Source of the DNA: Muricea muricata
Lineage: Eukaryota > Cnidaria > Anthozoa > Malacalcyonacea > Plexauridae
NCBI GenBank assembly: GCA_963855995.1
Contig: OY979716.1
Coordinates: 32,124,230 to 32,188,229 of the forward strand
DNA: 64,000 nucleotides
Direction of reading: 5' to 3'
In this document: piece after piece, positions 1 to 13,841 of the stretch
Layout of the letters: every line of letters begins with the position of its first letter
How positions within the stretch are numbered: the stretch's first letter is position 1
Program-made: the position numbers and the translations under genes
Notes under the pieces: model-generated
What the model saw: the letters and a program-made list of their open reading frames with translations, nothing else
Told to the model about the DNA's origin: nothing
The model's database searches: none

Positions 1-2
1 GT

Positions 3-1166
3 AATACAGGTGCGCAAGGGACGAAAGGTTACCAAGGGGATACGGGCTCACAAGGGTTAAAAGGTGACAAAGGTAATACAGGCGCGCAAGGGCCAAAAGG
101 TGACAAAGGGGATACGGGGTCACAAGGTCCAAAAGGCGACAAAGGTAATACAGGACCAAAAGGGGATACAGGTAACCAGGGACCTCCTGGTTCCGGTGGG
201 TTATCCGACACGGATTTTACAATGCAAGGAAACATTGACATGAGCAACAACAAAATCACAAACCTCCCCGACCCAACACTAGCGAACGACCCTATTACAA
301 AACAATATGCAAACCGAGTATATTTAACCGACGGTGGGTTTACGATGCAAGATAATATCGGTATGAACAACCACGAAGTTCTAGGCCTAAACCCGACTTC
401 ATCCAACGACACAGCAGCCGTATTCAAAAATTATACCGACACAATGTACATTAAAAAAGGTACCGATATTGATATGAACGGTCGCCGTATTACCGGGTTG
501 CCTATTATTCCATTATCGTCAGGCGAACCGATTACGAAAGGTTTTGTCGAAAGGTATTATTCGGATTATACGAACATTATAACGTTCAAAGGGAAACCCG
601 GCAACGTTACAATCCTTCGACAAGACAATATGGTCGATTCGCCTGCGAACGGACGTGCTACGAAAACGTTAGACTTTTCAAAAGTTGGTAGCAGTTACCA
701 AATAAATTTTTCCGCCCAACCCAAACTCCCAAACGGCGTCTACACTTACGAAATGGATGTTGTTCTAACGACGTCTAGGGGGTATGATGTCATGTTATGG
801 GGTGATTGTGGTGGGAGTGGGTACAATGCATCGTCCAAATACAAGTACTGGTCGTGGAGTTATGAAAATAAGATTGCCCATGACGACGTACAGGGTGGGC
901 TATTCCACAGAGGTACCGGTAAAAGGGTACGTATCCAAGGATCGTTCTTAAACCAGGGCACGCGTATTTACGGGCAAGAAATTTCGCTTTCGTTAGATTA
1001 TGAAAATGGGAAAACGTACGAGTTTGTTATGCAAGATCTAGCGTCACGAAGTTCCGATCACATTCTTGGTAACTCCATCTATTTCGTGTTCCAACCTGAC
1101 GGTAACCATACGAGGGACTTTACGGACGAAACGTATTTCAGTTTTAAACGGTTATTGAAACTCTAG
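3..1166 (+). CDS. Collagen-like fibre protein, 5' end outside window (Polinton-type)
   Basis: The frame is open from the window edge to TAG at 1164-1166, so the real start lies upstream. About 65 residues (3-205) are Gly-X-Y triplets rich in GDKG, GDTG and GPKG, lacking the Pro-Pro bias of animal collagens. Three modules of about 50 residues follow, each with a turn like DMNGRRITGLP (232-290, 340-400, 465-530), then a C-terminal globular region of roughly 190 residues (590-1163). The layout of collagen stalk, repeated shaft and globular head is that of viral and phage fibre proteins, and similar proteins occur in invertebrate Polinton/Maverick elements. Neighbours of the same type support that context. 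A host extracellular protein is less likely because there is no other host gene nearby. Function in attachment is inferred. Confidence 0.7.
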   Translation, partial: NTGAQGTKGYQGDTGSQGLKGDKGNTGAQGPKGDKGDTGSQGPKGDKGNTGPKGDTGNQGPPGSGGLSDTDFTMQGNIDMSNNKITNLPDPTLANDPITKQYANRVYLTDGGFTMQDNIGMNNHEVLGLNPTSSNDTAAVFKNYTDTMYIKKGTDIDMNGRRITGLPIIPLSSGEPITKGFVERYYSDYTNIITFKGKPGNVTILRQDNMVDSPANGRATKTLDFSKVGSSYQINFSAQPKLPNGVYTYEMDVVLTTSRGYDVMLWGDCGGSGYNASSKYKYWSWSYENKIAHDDVQGGLFHRGTGKRVRIQGSFLNQGTRIYGQEISLSLDYENGKTYEFVMQDLASRSSDHILGNSIYFVFQPDGNHTRDFTDETYFSFKRLLKL

Positions 1167-1218
1167 GTCTACCAAAAAAAGTTTTGAATTCGTGACGGGA
1201 AAAAACGTTACGAATTTT

Positions 1219-1575
1219 CTAACGGGAAACCATATAACAGCCAATAGCAACAGCAACAGCACCTAAAAGTAATGTTGATACGCATATTATTCTTACCCCC
1301 TCTGAAATGTCTACGCTCAATTGGCCTTCGTCAATAAATAAGTCATGGACCTCAATCATTCCTTCTAAAGAATCATCAAGAATATTGCCACTATGCTCAA
1401 TAATAAGTTGATCGAAACCACCACGTGCCACACCACGCGTGATCCACCCAAAATAATCAACGGGTTTAAGGGCATACAATACCTCGGCAACCACGAGTAA
1501 CGTCCTAGGGAACATGTCTTCATCAACATCATATAACCTACCGTTTACTTCCTGTGCTACCTCATATACGTTCAT
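1219..1575 (-). CDS. Small C-terminal membrane protein, paralogue A
   Basis: A 118-residue ORF with an ATG start at 1575. I do not recognise a family. The N-terminal 95 residues are acidic and soluble-looking. Residues about 95-116 form one hydrophobic helix (CVSTLLLGAVAVAIGCY), so it looks like a tail-anchored or single-pass protein. It is a diverged duplicate of the next minus-strand ORF (1713-2090): both share the N-terminal VYE start, a central YFGW-x-TR-x2-ARG motif and a CVST-x-LLGA helix. It converges on the fibre gene with a 52-bp gap. It probably belongs to the same Polinton-like element, function unknown. Confidence 0.55.
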   Translation of the reverse strand: MNVYEVAQEVNGRLYDVDEDMFPRTLLVVAEVLYALKPVDYFGWITRGVARGGFDQLIIEHSGNILDDSLEGMIEVHDLFIDEGQLSVDISEGVRIICVSTLLLGAVAVAIGCYMVSR

Positions 1576-1712
1576 CCTTATTTATTTGTACTTTTCTAAA
1601 ACGTTTTGATAGTTGATTTCTCCCACATGGTAATGGCGGTGGCCATGCGGTGGGCTTTACGGGCGAAACGGTTATTGAGATTATAAACCCGTAACGTTAC
1701 CCCGTCGTGAAA

Positions 1713-2090
1713 TTACCCCATTATGAAATTTTTTAACGAAAAAACCATGTGGTAGCAACCAACGACGGTAGCACCTAGAAGAAATGTTGATACGCATAAG
1801 CCCTTTACCACTAGTGATTTAAACTCAATGATTGATTTCCTAGATTCGTCAAATGATTTATGGATCTTGGTCAGCCCTTCAGGGGACTCATCATCATGGC
1901 TATCACAAAACTTGATAATGCACTCATCATCATCACCACGTGCTATACTACGCGTACACCACCCAAAATAATTTATTGGCTCACAGACATACAATGTCCC
2001 AGAAACCGCGAGAAACGTTTTAGGGAATTTACTTTCGTCGCCACCATTTATCCTGTCGTGTACTTTCCTTGCTATTTCATATACGTCCAT
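1713..2090 (-). CDS. Small C-terminal membrane protein, paralogue B
   Basis: A 125-residue ORF starting with ATG at 2090. It is the tandem paralogue of 1219-1575: same length class, same N-terminal DVYEIA-type start, YFGW-x-TR-x2-ARG motif near residue 42 and a hydrophobic C-terminal segment (CVSTFLLGATVVGCY, residues about 98-113), followed by a short extra tail. About 140 bp separate the two copies. Both copies are intact, which suggests the duplication is functional or recent. No enzymatic motif is visible and no function is assigned. Confidence 0.55.
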   Translation of the reverse strand: MDVYEIARKVHDRINGGDESKFPKTFLAVSGTLYVCEPINYFGWCTRSIARGDDDECIIKFCDSHDDESPEGLTKIHKSFDESRKSIIEFKSLVVKGLCVSTFLLGATVVGCYHMVFSLKNFIMG

Positions 2091-2144
2091 TTTTTCTTAT
2101 TTATTACTATAATTTTGAAACGTTTTAATAGTATATAATAAAGA

Positions 2145-2617
2145 ATGTTTACCAACCCTAAAGACTTCATCGGTTGCAAATACAACCGTAAAAAAAATAT
2201 GGGATTTTCCATCGCTGCTCGGATTATAGGTACCACTTTTGTTTCGATGACACGAAATACTCCCACCCAAACCAATACAAAGACTGTGGACACCTAGAAA
2301 AGGGCGATATCTTTGGTGACCTCACTTGCCTCCGATGTGGACTTCGGTTCACTAAAATCTTTAGCACGTGTGAACATCGTCGGAAAAAGAGATTCTTCGA
2401 CTACTCGGACCTCTATTGTTGTGCTGACTGTGACTACCACTTCGTTGATGGGGACCCTAAATACCGACACCCTAGCCAATACGAAAATTGTGAACATACG
2501 GATCAAAGGATGGTTGATAACCAACTCGTATGCCTACGTTGTGTGGACTCAGGCTCACAGGACCACCCCCCATACCATTTGTTGAAAAAAAAAACATGTG
2601 TGAACACCCTCGTTTAG
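2145..2617 (+). pseudogene. Tandem zinc-ribbon protein, frame broken at an A8 run
   Basis: From ATG 2145 the frame runs into an A8 run (2190-2197). After it, the open frame is the one containing 2231-2617. That frame has repeated CxH...CxxC units: around 2285-2335 (CGH then CLRC), 2370-2430 (CEH then CADC) and 2493-2545 (CEH then CLRC). Spacing of 10-14 residues between the half-sites resembles the zinc ribbons of TFIIB-like and late-transcription-factor-like proteins of large DNA viruses. The frame ends at TAG 2615-2617, just after an A10 run, while the same kind of module continues in the next frame from 2596. It may be a pseudogene, a slippage-dependent gene, or carry homopolymer sequencing errors. 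Confidence 0.5.
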
Positions 2618-3123
2618 AAAATTATTATGGGACCTTATTTTGTACAGAATGCGGTTTAGCTCATGGAGAAACACCTCATGGCGGCAACGACGATACGTGT
2701 GACCACCCTCATCTCATAGAAAAGGATGGGATGTCATACTGCACAAATTGTGGATTATTTGAAGGATACGAGTTTGCAAATGACCTTTGTATACCTCGTA
2801 GCCACTATGCGGAAATACAAAAAAATAAGACTAACCTAAATGAAAACTCTAAAGTTAATGACCTCAGGAAGGCTGCAAAAGCTAACGGGGCCAAGCGCGT
2901 CACATGTATGTCGAAAAAACAACTTTGTGATGTCTTAGGGATAAAAAATCAAAATAGAGGTAAGTACGTTTTCAAAAACGAGAAAACAGGTGAAGAGCAT
3001 AGGCTTAGAAACCAAAAAGAAATTGCAGACAAGTTTGGGATTTGCCAAGGGTCGATATCGTTCCTTTTAAAAAAAGGGAGAGTCAACGCAAACGGGAACA
3101 CGTACTCGTTGAAAAAACTTTAA
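2596..3123 (+). CDS. Zinc-ribbon / SAP-like / helix-turn-helix protein
   Basis: I chose ATG 2596 because the upstream in-frame residues look non-coding and the zinc modules start here. Two CxH-x(10-13)-CxxC zinc ribbons lie at residues about 2-20 (CEH...CTECG) and 37-56 (CDH...CTNCG). Residues about 88-118 (NDLRKAAKANGAKRV onward) resemble a SAP/Rho-N-type nucleic-acid-binding helix pair. The last 55 residues (KEIADKFGICQGSISFLLKKG) look like an AraC/NUMOD1-type helix-turn-helix. The composition suggests a nucleic-acid-binding transcription or replication factor of the Polinton-like element. It continues the repeated zinc modules of 2145-2617 in another frame. Domain calls are by eye. Confidence 0.6.
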   Translation: MCEHPRLENYYGTLFCTECGLAHGETPHGGNDDTCDHPHLIEKDGMSYCTNCGLFEGYEFANDLCIPRSHYAEIQKNKTNLNENSKVNDLRKAAKANGAKRVTCMSKKQLCDVLGIKNQNRGKYVFKNEKTGEEHRLRNQKEIADKFGICQGSISFLLKKGRVNANGNTYSLKKL

Positions 3124-3168
3124 AATAATTTACTAATAAAAATAGATGATGAAACACTATTCAAAAAG

Positions 3169-3609
3169 ATGGTATTGGAATTCAAAAAAAGTTTTTTAAG
3201 GTATTTAGAGAAGGGTGTATATGTAGAAACCAAGTTCTTCCACCAATTATTTAGACTCAAGGTTAAAAACATCATTGAAGCTAACCCACACAATGAGGGG
3301 ACAACGGTAGGATTTTTCATGAAAAGCAAGATCTTTTTTGGGAAGACATACCAAAAGAGGAACCCTTCTTACCACTTTCTTAAAAGAATTTTAGTACCCG
3401 CCCTTAAAAAAGACCATAGGAAAGTCGTAAAACACGAACAAAAAATGCTTTCCTTCCTAGCCAACGAAATGGGCAAGGCGGGACGGCTCGTCGAAGCCCA
3501 CGTCGTAATGACCATCGTCAAACCGAACCTCAAAGAAATGAGGAAAGACTGGGAAGAAATGACGGCCATGCAAAAATTCAAGGCCGCCGAAAGGAAATTC
3601 TATAGGTAA
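3169..3609 (+). CDS. Small basic helical protein, unknown
   Basis: A 146-residue, Lys/Arg-rich, predominantly helical protein. ATG 3169 is the first ATG after the in-frame stop at 3121-3123, although the frame is open for 45 bp upstream. There is no signal peptide or membrane segment. Charged patches (KKDHRKVVKHEQK near residue 80; MRKDWEEMTAMQKFKAAERK at the C-terminus) suggest a nucleic-acid-associated or core protein, but I do not recognise a family. It follows the zinc-ribbon gene by 45 bp in the same direction and is the last gene before the non-coding flank. Confidence 0.5.
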   Translation: MVLEFKKSFLRYLEKGVYVETKFFHQLFRLKVKNIIEANPHNEGTTVGFFMKSKIFFGKTYQKRNPSYHFLKRILVPALKKDHRKVVKHEQKMLSFLANEMGKAGRLVEAHVVMTIVKPNLKEMRKDWEEMTAMQKFKAAERKFYR

Positions 3610-6938
<3,329 letters not shown>

Positions 6939-6970
6939 AATAGGTTTTGATTGTCATGCCTGGATTTATT

Positions 6971-7304
<334 letters not shown>

Positions 7305-7338
7305 TCTAGTATTGAGTATAGAATCATACGAGTAGAGT

Positions 7339-7396
7339 GCTCACCTGATGAGTGTGGTAAGCTTTGCTTACCATACGAAACAAGTTTGTAGTGAAT
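7339..7396 (+). ncRNA. Type I hammerhead ribozyme
   Basis: All conserved blocks are present in order: CTGATGA (7345-7351), a 10-bp helix II (GTGTGGTAAG with CTTACCATAC, loop CTTTG, 7352-7376, one G-U pair), GAAA (7377-7380), a 2-bp helix III with a four-base loop (7381-7388) and a GTA cleavage triplet (7388-7390). Helix I forms from TCAC (7341-7344) and GTGA (7391-7394), at least 4 bp. Short helix III is typical of hammerheads in Penelope elements and animal retrozymes, which are known to act as dimers. The 135-bp segment holding it (7301-7435) lies between (TA)n arrays like the Penelope insertions. Activity is inferred from structure. Confidence 0.75.
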
Positions 7397-7434
7397 AAAT
7401 GTTTAAATGAAGTGACTCAAGTTTGTCTTCTTTG

Positions 7435-7435
<1 letters not shown>

Positions 7436-7526
<91 letters not shown>
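7436..7526. repeat. (TA)n microsatellite
   Basis: TA repeat of about 90 bp on the right of the hammerhead segment. Confidence 0.95.
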
Positions 7527-7529
<3 letters not shown>

Positions 7530-8234
7530 ATACTTGTGCCGGGTGATAACACGGTGACATAAAAACGATATGTCCCGTGATATCGTTTTTTGTCCCGCTC
7601 AAAACAAAGATGGCGTCCGACTGAAGGACAGTGAACTCAAATAAGACTGGAACGCTACGTGGAGCTGAGGTTTTGAAGCCAAGATGGCGGAAATTGAAGC
7701 CTGGCTTGTAGGTATGATCCAGGCCTTTGCGCGGAAATTCCATACAAAATATCGCAATATTTTTTAAATGTCTTTCGCAGAAAATCATGTTGACTCAGTT
7801 TACGGACTTTTACATCGGAATTTTTCACAATTCAAGTAGGTCAGAGCAAGTATTTTTTAAAAACAACCTCTGGAAGCATTTAACAGGAATGGCAGAGTTG
7901 TTTGAGTCTCGTGAAAAACAACTTCGAGAAAAGCAGGCGTGAAAAAAAACAACCATAAACTTTTGTTGTTTTTTTCTGATTGTATGTGAGAAATTTCAAC
8001 GCAACACGAACAACATGAGCTATACTTGCATATACCTAACCATTTTCTTTCGTTTCTTCCTTTCAAGTTGCTTTGGTGATCCAAAATATATAGCAATAAT
8101 TGTAAAAACATCGACTTGAAATAGTTATCACCCCAGTACTTTTTCACCAAACAGAGTACAGAGTTATTGAGAATTTAAAGGACAGTCATTGCCAAAGTCA
8201 AAGTCAAAAATTAAGAGTAAAAAGAGAGCAAAAA

Positions 8235-11200
8235 ATGCCAGTAAATTGTGTTATTCGTGGGTGCAAGAGTAATGGGTGTAGGAGTAAAAGTGGCAAAGAA
8301 AATAAGCCAAATATTTCGTTTCACAGGCAAGTGTTTATTATTTTAACCAATCAGTTGAGCTCTGAAATCAACTGTAGTTGTTGTCACACTGGAAATATGG
8401 CAAGGATATTATACAATAAACTCAAACATTTATATTTTGGATAATTTAATTCACTTGACACAGAGAGGGCAAATTTTAAAACAGGGCTAAGGACAACCTA
8501 AGCAAGGCCGTAGGAAGATGCAAAAAGTTAGGGGGGCTCTTCGAGCGCTGAAGGCACAAGTGCTGCTAGGGGGTCCGGGGACACCCCCCTCCCAGAATTT
8601 TTTTCTATTTTTAGCACGCTCAAACATGTTTTTCTGCACTTTTGAAGTTAGTTTTACCATAATCATTGGATTAAGACATGTGTAAGACTGTAAACCGTTA
8701 AAAACGGGTATTTACTTCGAGACTCAAAGCTCATTTTTAGGGGGGCTCAGCCCCCCTGCCTTTGATGTTAGGGGGGCTTGAGCCCCCCCTGCCTCCGTGG
8801 TTCTTACGGCCATGAACCTAAGGATTATGTTCATGAGCAAGTTTGCCCCTATAAAGGCTATTTACAGAAAAACAACAGATATTGTCTTTAGTAGGTTGCA
8901 GTAGTCAGACAATTAGTCATATGCAAAGGGCATACAGAAACAAGCTGTGATATAAAACAGTAGAACTAATATACACTACAAAATATAAAATATATACAAT
9001 CATATATATCATGAATTCAATCTGAAGTACATTTTTACCAACTCATATTATAACCATAACTACTACAGGTTTCCTTTAAAAGATCCACACTTGCTTAACA
9101 AATGGGAGAATGCTGTTGTGACAATAAACAAAGATGGCCAACTGTGGAGAGCCACCAAATACAGTTTCATTTGTAGTCACCATTTTGAACACCATGATTA
9201 TATTATCCCACCATCTTCTGGTAAGACCTGTAGGTTAAAAAAACATGCAATTCCATCAGTATTTTCAACATTGGAGCAACCTAATGCAATTCGTCTTTCA
9301 AATGAAGAAAGAAACAGGTTAGGGATTCCAAGGAAACATCCTCTTCCCCCTGATGACCCAGATGACATGTCACCACCAAAAAAGATCTTCCTTGAGCACA
9401 ACTACGCAAGAAAACAACCTGAAGATGAATGGCAAGAAGAGTCAACTGACGAAGAGGAAAAGCCGGACGAGAAGCCAGATTTGCAGCAAAAATTGAGACA
9501 AAAAATTAAGAACTTGCAACAGAAGCTAAGACGATCAAAGAAAAAGTTAGAGAATATGGCAAATTTGATTTCCCACTTACAGGAAAAATTAGTTATCAGT
9601 TCCGAGCAAGCAGGAATACTACATGCAGCATTTGACAACCTACAGTTCTCCCTTTTCCAAAATACCAAGAACAATGTAACAAGTGCACCATCAGCAAGAA
9701 GATACGATGATCAAGTAAAAGAGTTTGCACTAACACTCTACTTTTATTCGGCTAAGGCCTACAAATATGTGACATCAATAATTCCTCTGCCTCATCCTTC
9801 ATTGCTTCGAAAATGGTTATCCTCTGTCAACTATGAACCAGGCTTTTCCAAAGAAGCTTTTACTGCATTGGAAAGCGAGGTCAGCAAAGAAGCCATTAAA
9901 AGGGACTGTTGCTTAATAATAGATGCAATGTCTATTAGAATGATCGATATGTTGGTTTTGTAGACTATGGCAAGGGTGGCCCTGTTCTTGATGACCCAGA
10001 CACCTTAGCATCAGAAGCACACGTTTTTCTTCTTGTTGGGACAAGAAGCCATTGGAAGTGCCCTGTTGGCAACTTTCTAACTGCTAAAATTGAATCAACA
10101 ACTCAAGCACAATTGATTAAAACAGCTCTGGAAATGGCAGCTGATGCTGGTTTAAAGGTATGGTCTGTAACCGCAGACGGAACATCAGTAGACTTGAGTA
10201 CTTTTGAGCTACTAGGATGTCAGTTTGGTACCACATATGATACCTTTCAGACAAAATTCCAACATTCAACTACAGGAGAAGACGTGTTTTTGATTGCAGA
10301 TCCAAGCCACATGCTGAAATTGGCAAGGAATGCATTGGCATTCCTTGGTACCATTACTGATGAAGATGGTCAAAAAATACAATGGCATTATTTCCAACAA
10401 CGTCATATGCTTCAACAGGAAGAGGGTTTAAAGATGGCAAACAAGCTTTCATTCAACCACATCAAGTTTGAAAGGCACAAAATGAATGTAAGACTAGCGG
10501 CACAAACACTCAGTTCATCTGTGGCTGATGCGATAGAGTTTTTAGATGTTGGCATGAAAAATCAAAAATTTCAAAATAGCAGTGGAACAGTTAAATTTGT
10601 AAGAACAATTGATCGGCTTTTTGACATGCTAAATTCGAGAAACCCTGTGGGAAAAGGATACAAACAGCCCCTACGTTCAACAAACAAGGTTATGTATGAA
10701 GATATGCTGCAATCCACAGCAAAATATTTACTCTCCTTAAAGATAAACTTGACCTCAAAACTCCTAGCAACTCACAGACGGAAGACCTTTATCATTGGTT
10801 TTGTAACCACCATCAAATCAACCATCGAAATGGCAAATCAAATGTTCCTTATACCTAATGACCCTTTTAAATATCTCTTAACTTACAAATATTCACAAGA
10901 TCACCTGGAACTTTTGTTCTCCTGCATTCGATCTCGAGGCGGATGGAACAACAATCCTAACTGCTTGCAGTTCAAGTATGCCCTGCGCCAAATGATGATG
11001 AAGAATGCTATCACTGCATCAAAAAATGCAAACTGTACAGATTTTGCTGACAATTCTATCATTCCAATTTTCCACAGCACCAAGCACCAGTCACCATTAA
11101 GTGGAATGTCTTTAGAAGAGGACAAGGATGAGAATGCCGATGCAAACAATTCCATGGAAGAGGCAGAAGAGAGTTTGATGTTCGAACATTTGGACCGGGG

Positions 11201-11792
11201 CATTCACTCTGACTTTATTTCGAACATTCTATTTTATATTGGTGGGTTCATTGTGTCGAAACTCGTAAAGAAACTCACCTGTCAAGCATGCATAGATTGT
11301 CTTGTTGGCAGTATTAACAGAGCAGAATCAGATCACGATTACTGTGGACAGTCTGCATACAATGAAGTTTCAACAGCTGCTGCATTCACGCTATTTGTGA
11401 ACAACGGTGGATTGCGAATACCATCAAAGTCCGTTTTTACTACCATTGAACAGTGTGAACACATCTTCAAACAATATGTTTGCCAAAACGGAATCAGCAA
11501 CGCGAAAAATCTAAAAACCAAGATGATACTCAAAGTTTGCAATCATTTTCTTCTAAGTGTCAACAATTCTGTATTTGAAGACCATGAGATGGGTTTAAAC
11601 GCGAACATGGAGGAAAATGAGCATCAAATCAAACTTATAAAATGGACATCGGATAAATACTTTACCATGCGTCTCTTTACGTACGGGAAACATTTTAGCG
11701 AGACAGTTGTACATAGTGGAATGCCCAGTGCCAGGCACCAGTTGAACAAATTAATTTTATTTAGAAATCAATACAATAATACAATAAAATAA
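8235..11792 (+). pseudogene. P-element transposase (THAP9-like), frameshifted
   Basis: Exon 1 (8235-8326) encodes the first half of a THAP zinc finger (C-x4-C with ISFHR). It joins exon 2 at 9069 through a GC-AG intron (donor AG|GCAAGT at 8327, acceptor ACTACAG at 9068) that restores HRFP in frame, followed by a WRATKYSFICSHHF block with the CxxH half-site. A coiled coil follows (about 9480-9600), then the transposase core. At about 9935-9963 the frame is lost after IDAMSIR and reopens as YVGFVDYGKG one frame over, so a small deletion is likely. From about 9943 the frame is open to 11792, including CIRSRGGWNNNP, diagnostic for P/THAP9 transposases. Apart from that one lesion the gene looks young. 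Confidence 0.9.
8506..8811. mobile_element. MITE in the P-element intron
   Basis: Ends are GGCCGTAGGAAG (8506) and its near complement CTTACGGCC (to 8811). The interior carries AGGGGGGCT...AGCCCCCCT inverted blocks. It is 306 bp with no ORF and lies entirely inside the 742-bp intron of the P transposase, which explains the length of that intron. No convincing target duplication was seen, so the superfamily is not assigned. Confidence 0.55.
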
Positions 11793-12250
11793 AAAAATAA
11801 TACAATACTTATCTTATAAAAATGTTTTTACAATACTTATCTTATACAATTATCAAATGTTTTTACAATACAGTACTTATCTTATACAATAAAAAAATAA
11901 TACAATACTTATCTTATATTTCGTTGATTGTTTATTTAAAACAAATGCATTCTTTGCTGTTCAACGACGTTCGAATGTGTTTATTGACCAAGGTTTAACC
12001 ACATTCAAAATCCTCGTAAAATAAGTTTAATATCCTTTTGATCCACTATTATTATCCAAAAAAACCCCTATCTCAGTCACAAGTTCTTTTAGAAATACCA
12101 TAAAAATCGTGTAAATTCAAACCAAAAGTACAAATTTTTGGGTCTTTAGACAGGATGCTTCGATTGAGAATCGCGCCATAGTCGCCATGCTTTCTAGTCT
12201 CGTGATTACCCCACGCAAAAAACACGCGTGTTTTATACCTACAAGACGGC
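11793..12250. other. P-element 3' region
   Basis: Non-coding part of the P element. It starts with four imperfect tandem copies of an AATACAATACTTATCTTATA-type unit (about 11797-11920), then unique AT-rich sequence before the internal inverted repeat. Confidence 0.6.
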
Positions 12251-12341
12251 CTTCAATTTCCGCCATCTTGGCTTCACCTAAAGATAAGGCTATTTACCTG
12301 AAGGTATCGTTCCAGTCTTATTTGAGTTCACTACTGAAGGA

Positions 12342-12818
<477 letters not shown>

Positions 12819-12943
12819 ATACGTTGAAGTTTTGAAACTGATCTAATTAAAAACATTTTACATTGAAAATTGTATAAAAAACTAAAAGTTGCTAAATTTT
12901 CGGCCGCAAGCTGCTAGCCTTCGTCTGAGCAATATGGCTAGAA

Positions 12944-13834
12944 CTAGACTGAATTGTTTTTATAATGCCTATTGTTCTGCTTGATTGAGTTTACCAGTGT
13001 TAGATAGCATGATGGGAATTCGGCATGTTCATTGACTGAATCTTGATTTATCACTGAATGCAACGCCTCCAAGAAGATTCTTTGTGAGTAATTTGTAATT
13101 TCTTTCTCGAGTATCACTGCATCTGATTTTGCTGCACCGTGTCCAGTCGTTTCAGCATGTTCTTTGATTGCCGAATAGTTGTTTCTCCGAACACCAGGCT
13201 TATGTTCCAGCCATCTCGAACACCAACACCGTTTGGACTCGCCAATATAAGTGAACGAGCATGTTCTACATTCAAATTTGTATACAACAGCTTTAGTTCT
13301 CTCCTCTGATGGTCTTGTTTTTGGTATACGGAATATATTTGCCAAAGTACAAACCGGTTTTAGTGCTACTCGTACTCCTGCCTTTGTTAAAATACTTTTA
13401 ATCTTTTCCGAAAGACCTTTTACATATGGAATACATGTCGAGCCCCGTAAATCTTCTTTCCTTTTCTGATTCACTTTTACAGTATGATTAACAACTTCTT
13501 TAATAAAACTTCTTTTGTAACCATTTAACTCTAGTGCACGTAAAACATTATGAGTCTCTTCAGTTTGTAAGGTCAAGGTGGATGGAATAGTCTTGGCTCG
13601 ATCAAGCAATGTTTTTATCACTGCTTTTTTATCATTTTTGTGGCTGTGAGATTCAAAAGGTAAATATTTATCTGTATGGGTATTCTTTCGGAACACTTTA
13701 ACGTCGATGTCACCAGATATGTTACCAAGTAATTGTGTATCTAAAAATGCAATTGTTTGACTCCCATTCCGGTTAACAGCTGGCATTTCAATCGTAAATT
13801 GGATATGAGAGTTAACAGAATTTAAATGTTGATG
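12944..13834 (-). pseudogene. Penelope 1 GIY-YIG endonuclease, inverted partial copy
   Basis: A minus-strand open frame of 297 codons matching the C-terminal half of the plus-strand copy. It contains the connector, a Cys pair (CRTC) and the GIY-YIG-type core FTYIGESKR with a downstream EHK, which is the single-strand-nicking domain of Penelope elements. It keeps a glutamate codon where the plus copy has TAG (15331-15333) and continues to the normal end. It lacks the reverse transcriptase, so it is a fragment although uninterrupted. Confidence 0.8.
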
Positions 13835-13841
13835 ATAAAAA

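Larger units (their letters stand above)
7629..12333 (+). mobile_element. P element (THAP-type), complete ends
   Basis: The ends are defined by an 8-bp target duplication CTGAAGGA at 7621-7628 and 12334-12341, the length expected for P elements. The terminal inverted repeats match over 25 of 26 bases (AGTGAACTCAAATAAGACTG in both, first base C versus T). A second, internal inverted repeat of about 25 bp (GAAGCCAAGATGGCGGAAAT) lies at about 7676-7700 and 12251-12275, as in canonical P elements that have subterminal repeats. Length is 4705 bp. The transposase gene within it is on the plus strand and carries a disruption. Confidence 0.9.

Noticed and set aside
3..205. Host collagen gene
   Set aside because: Triplets lack the Pro-rich bias, no introns are seen, and the following shaft modules and neighbours fit a viral-type fibre.
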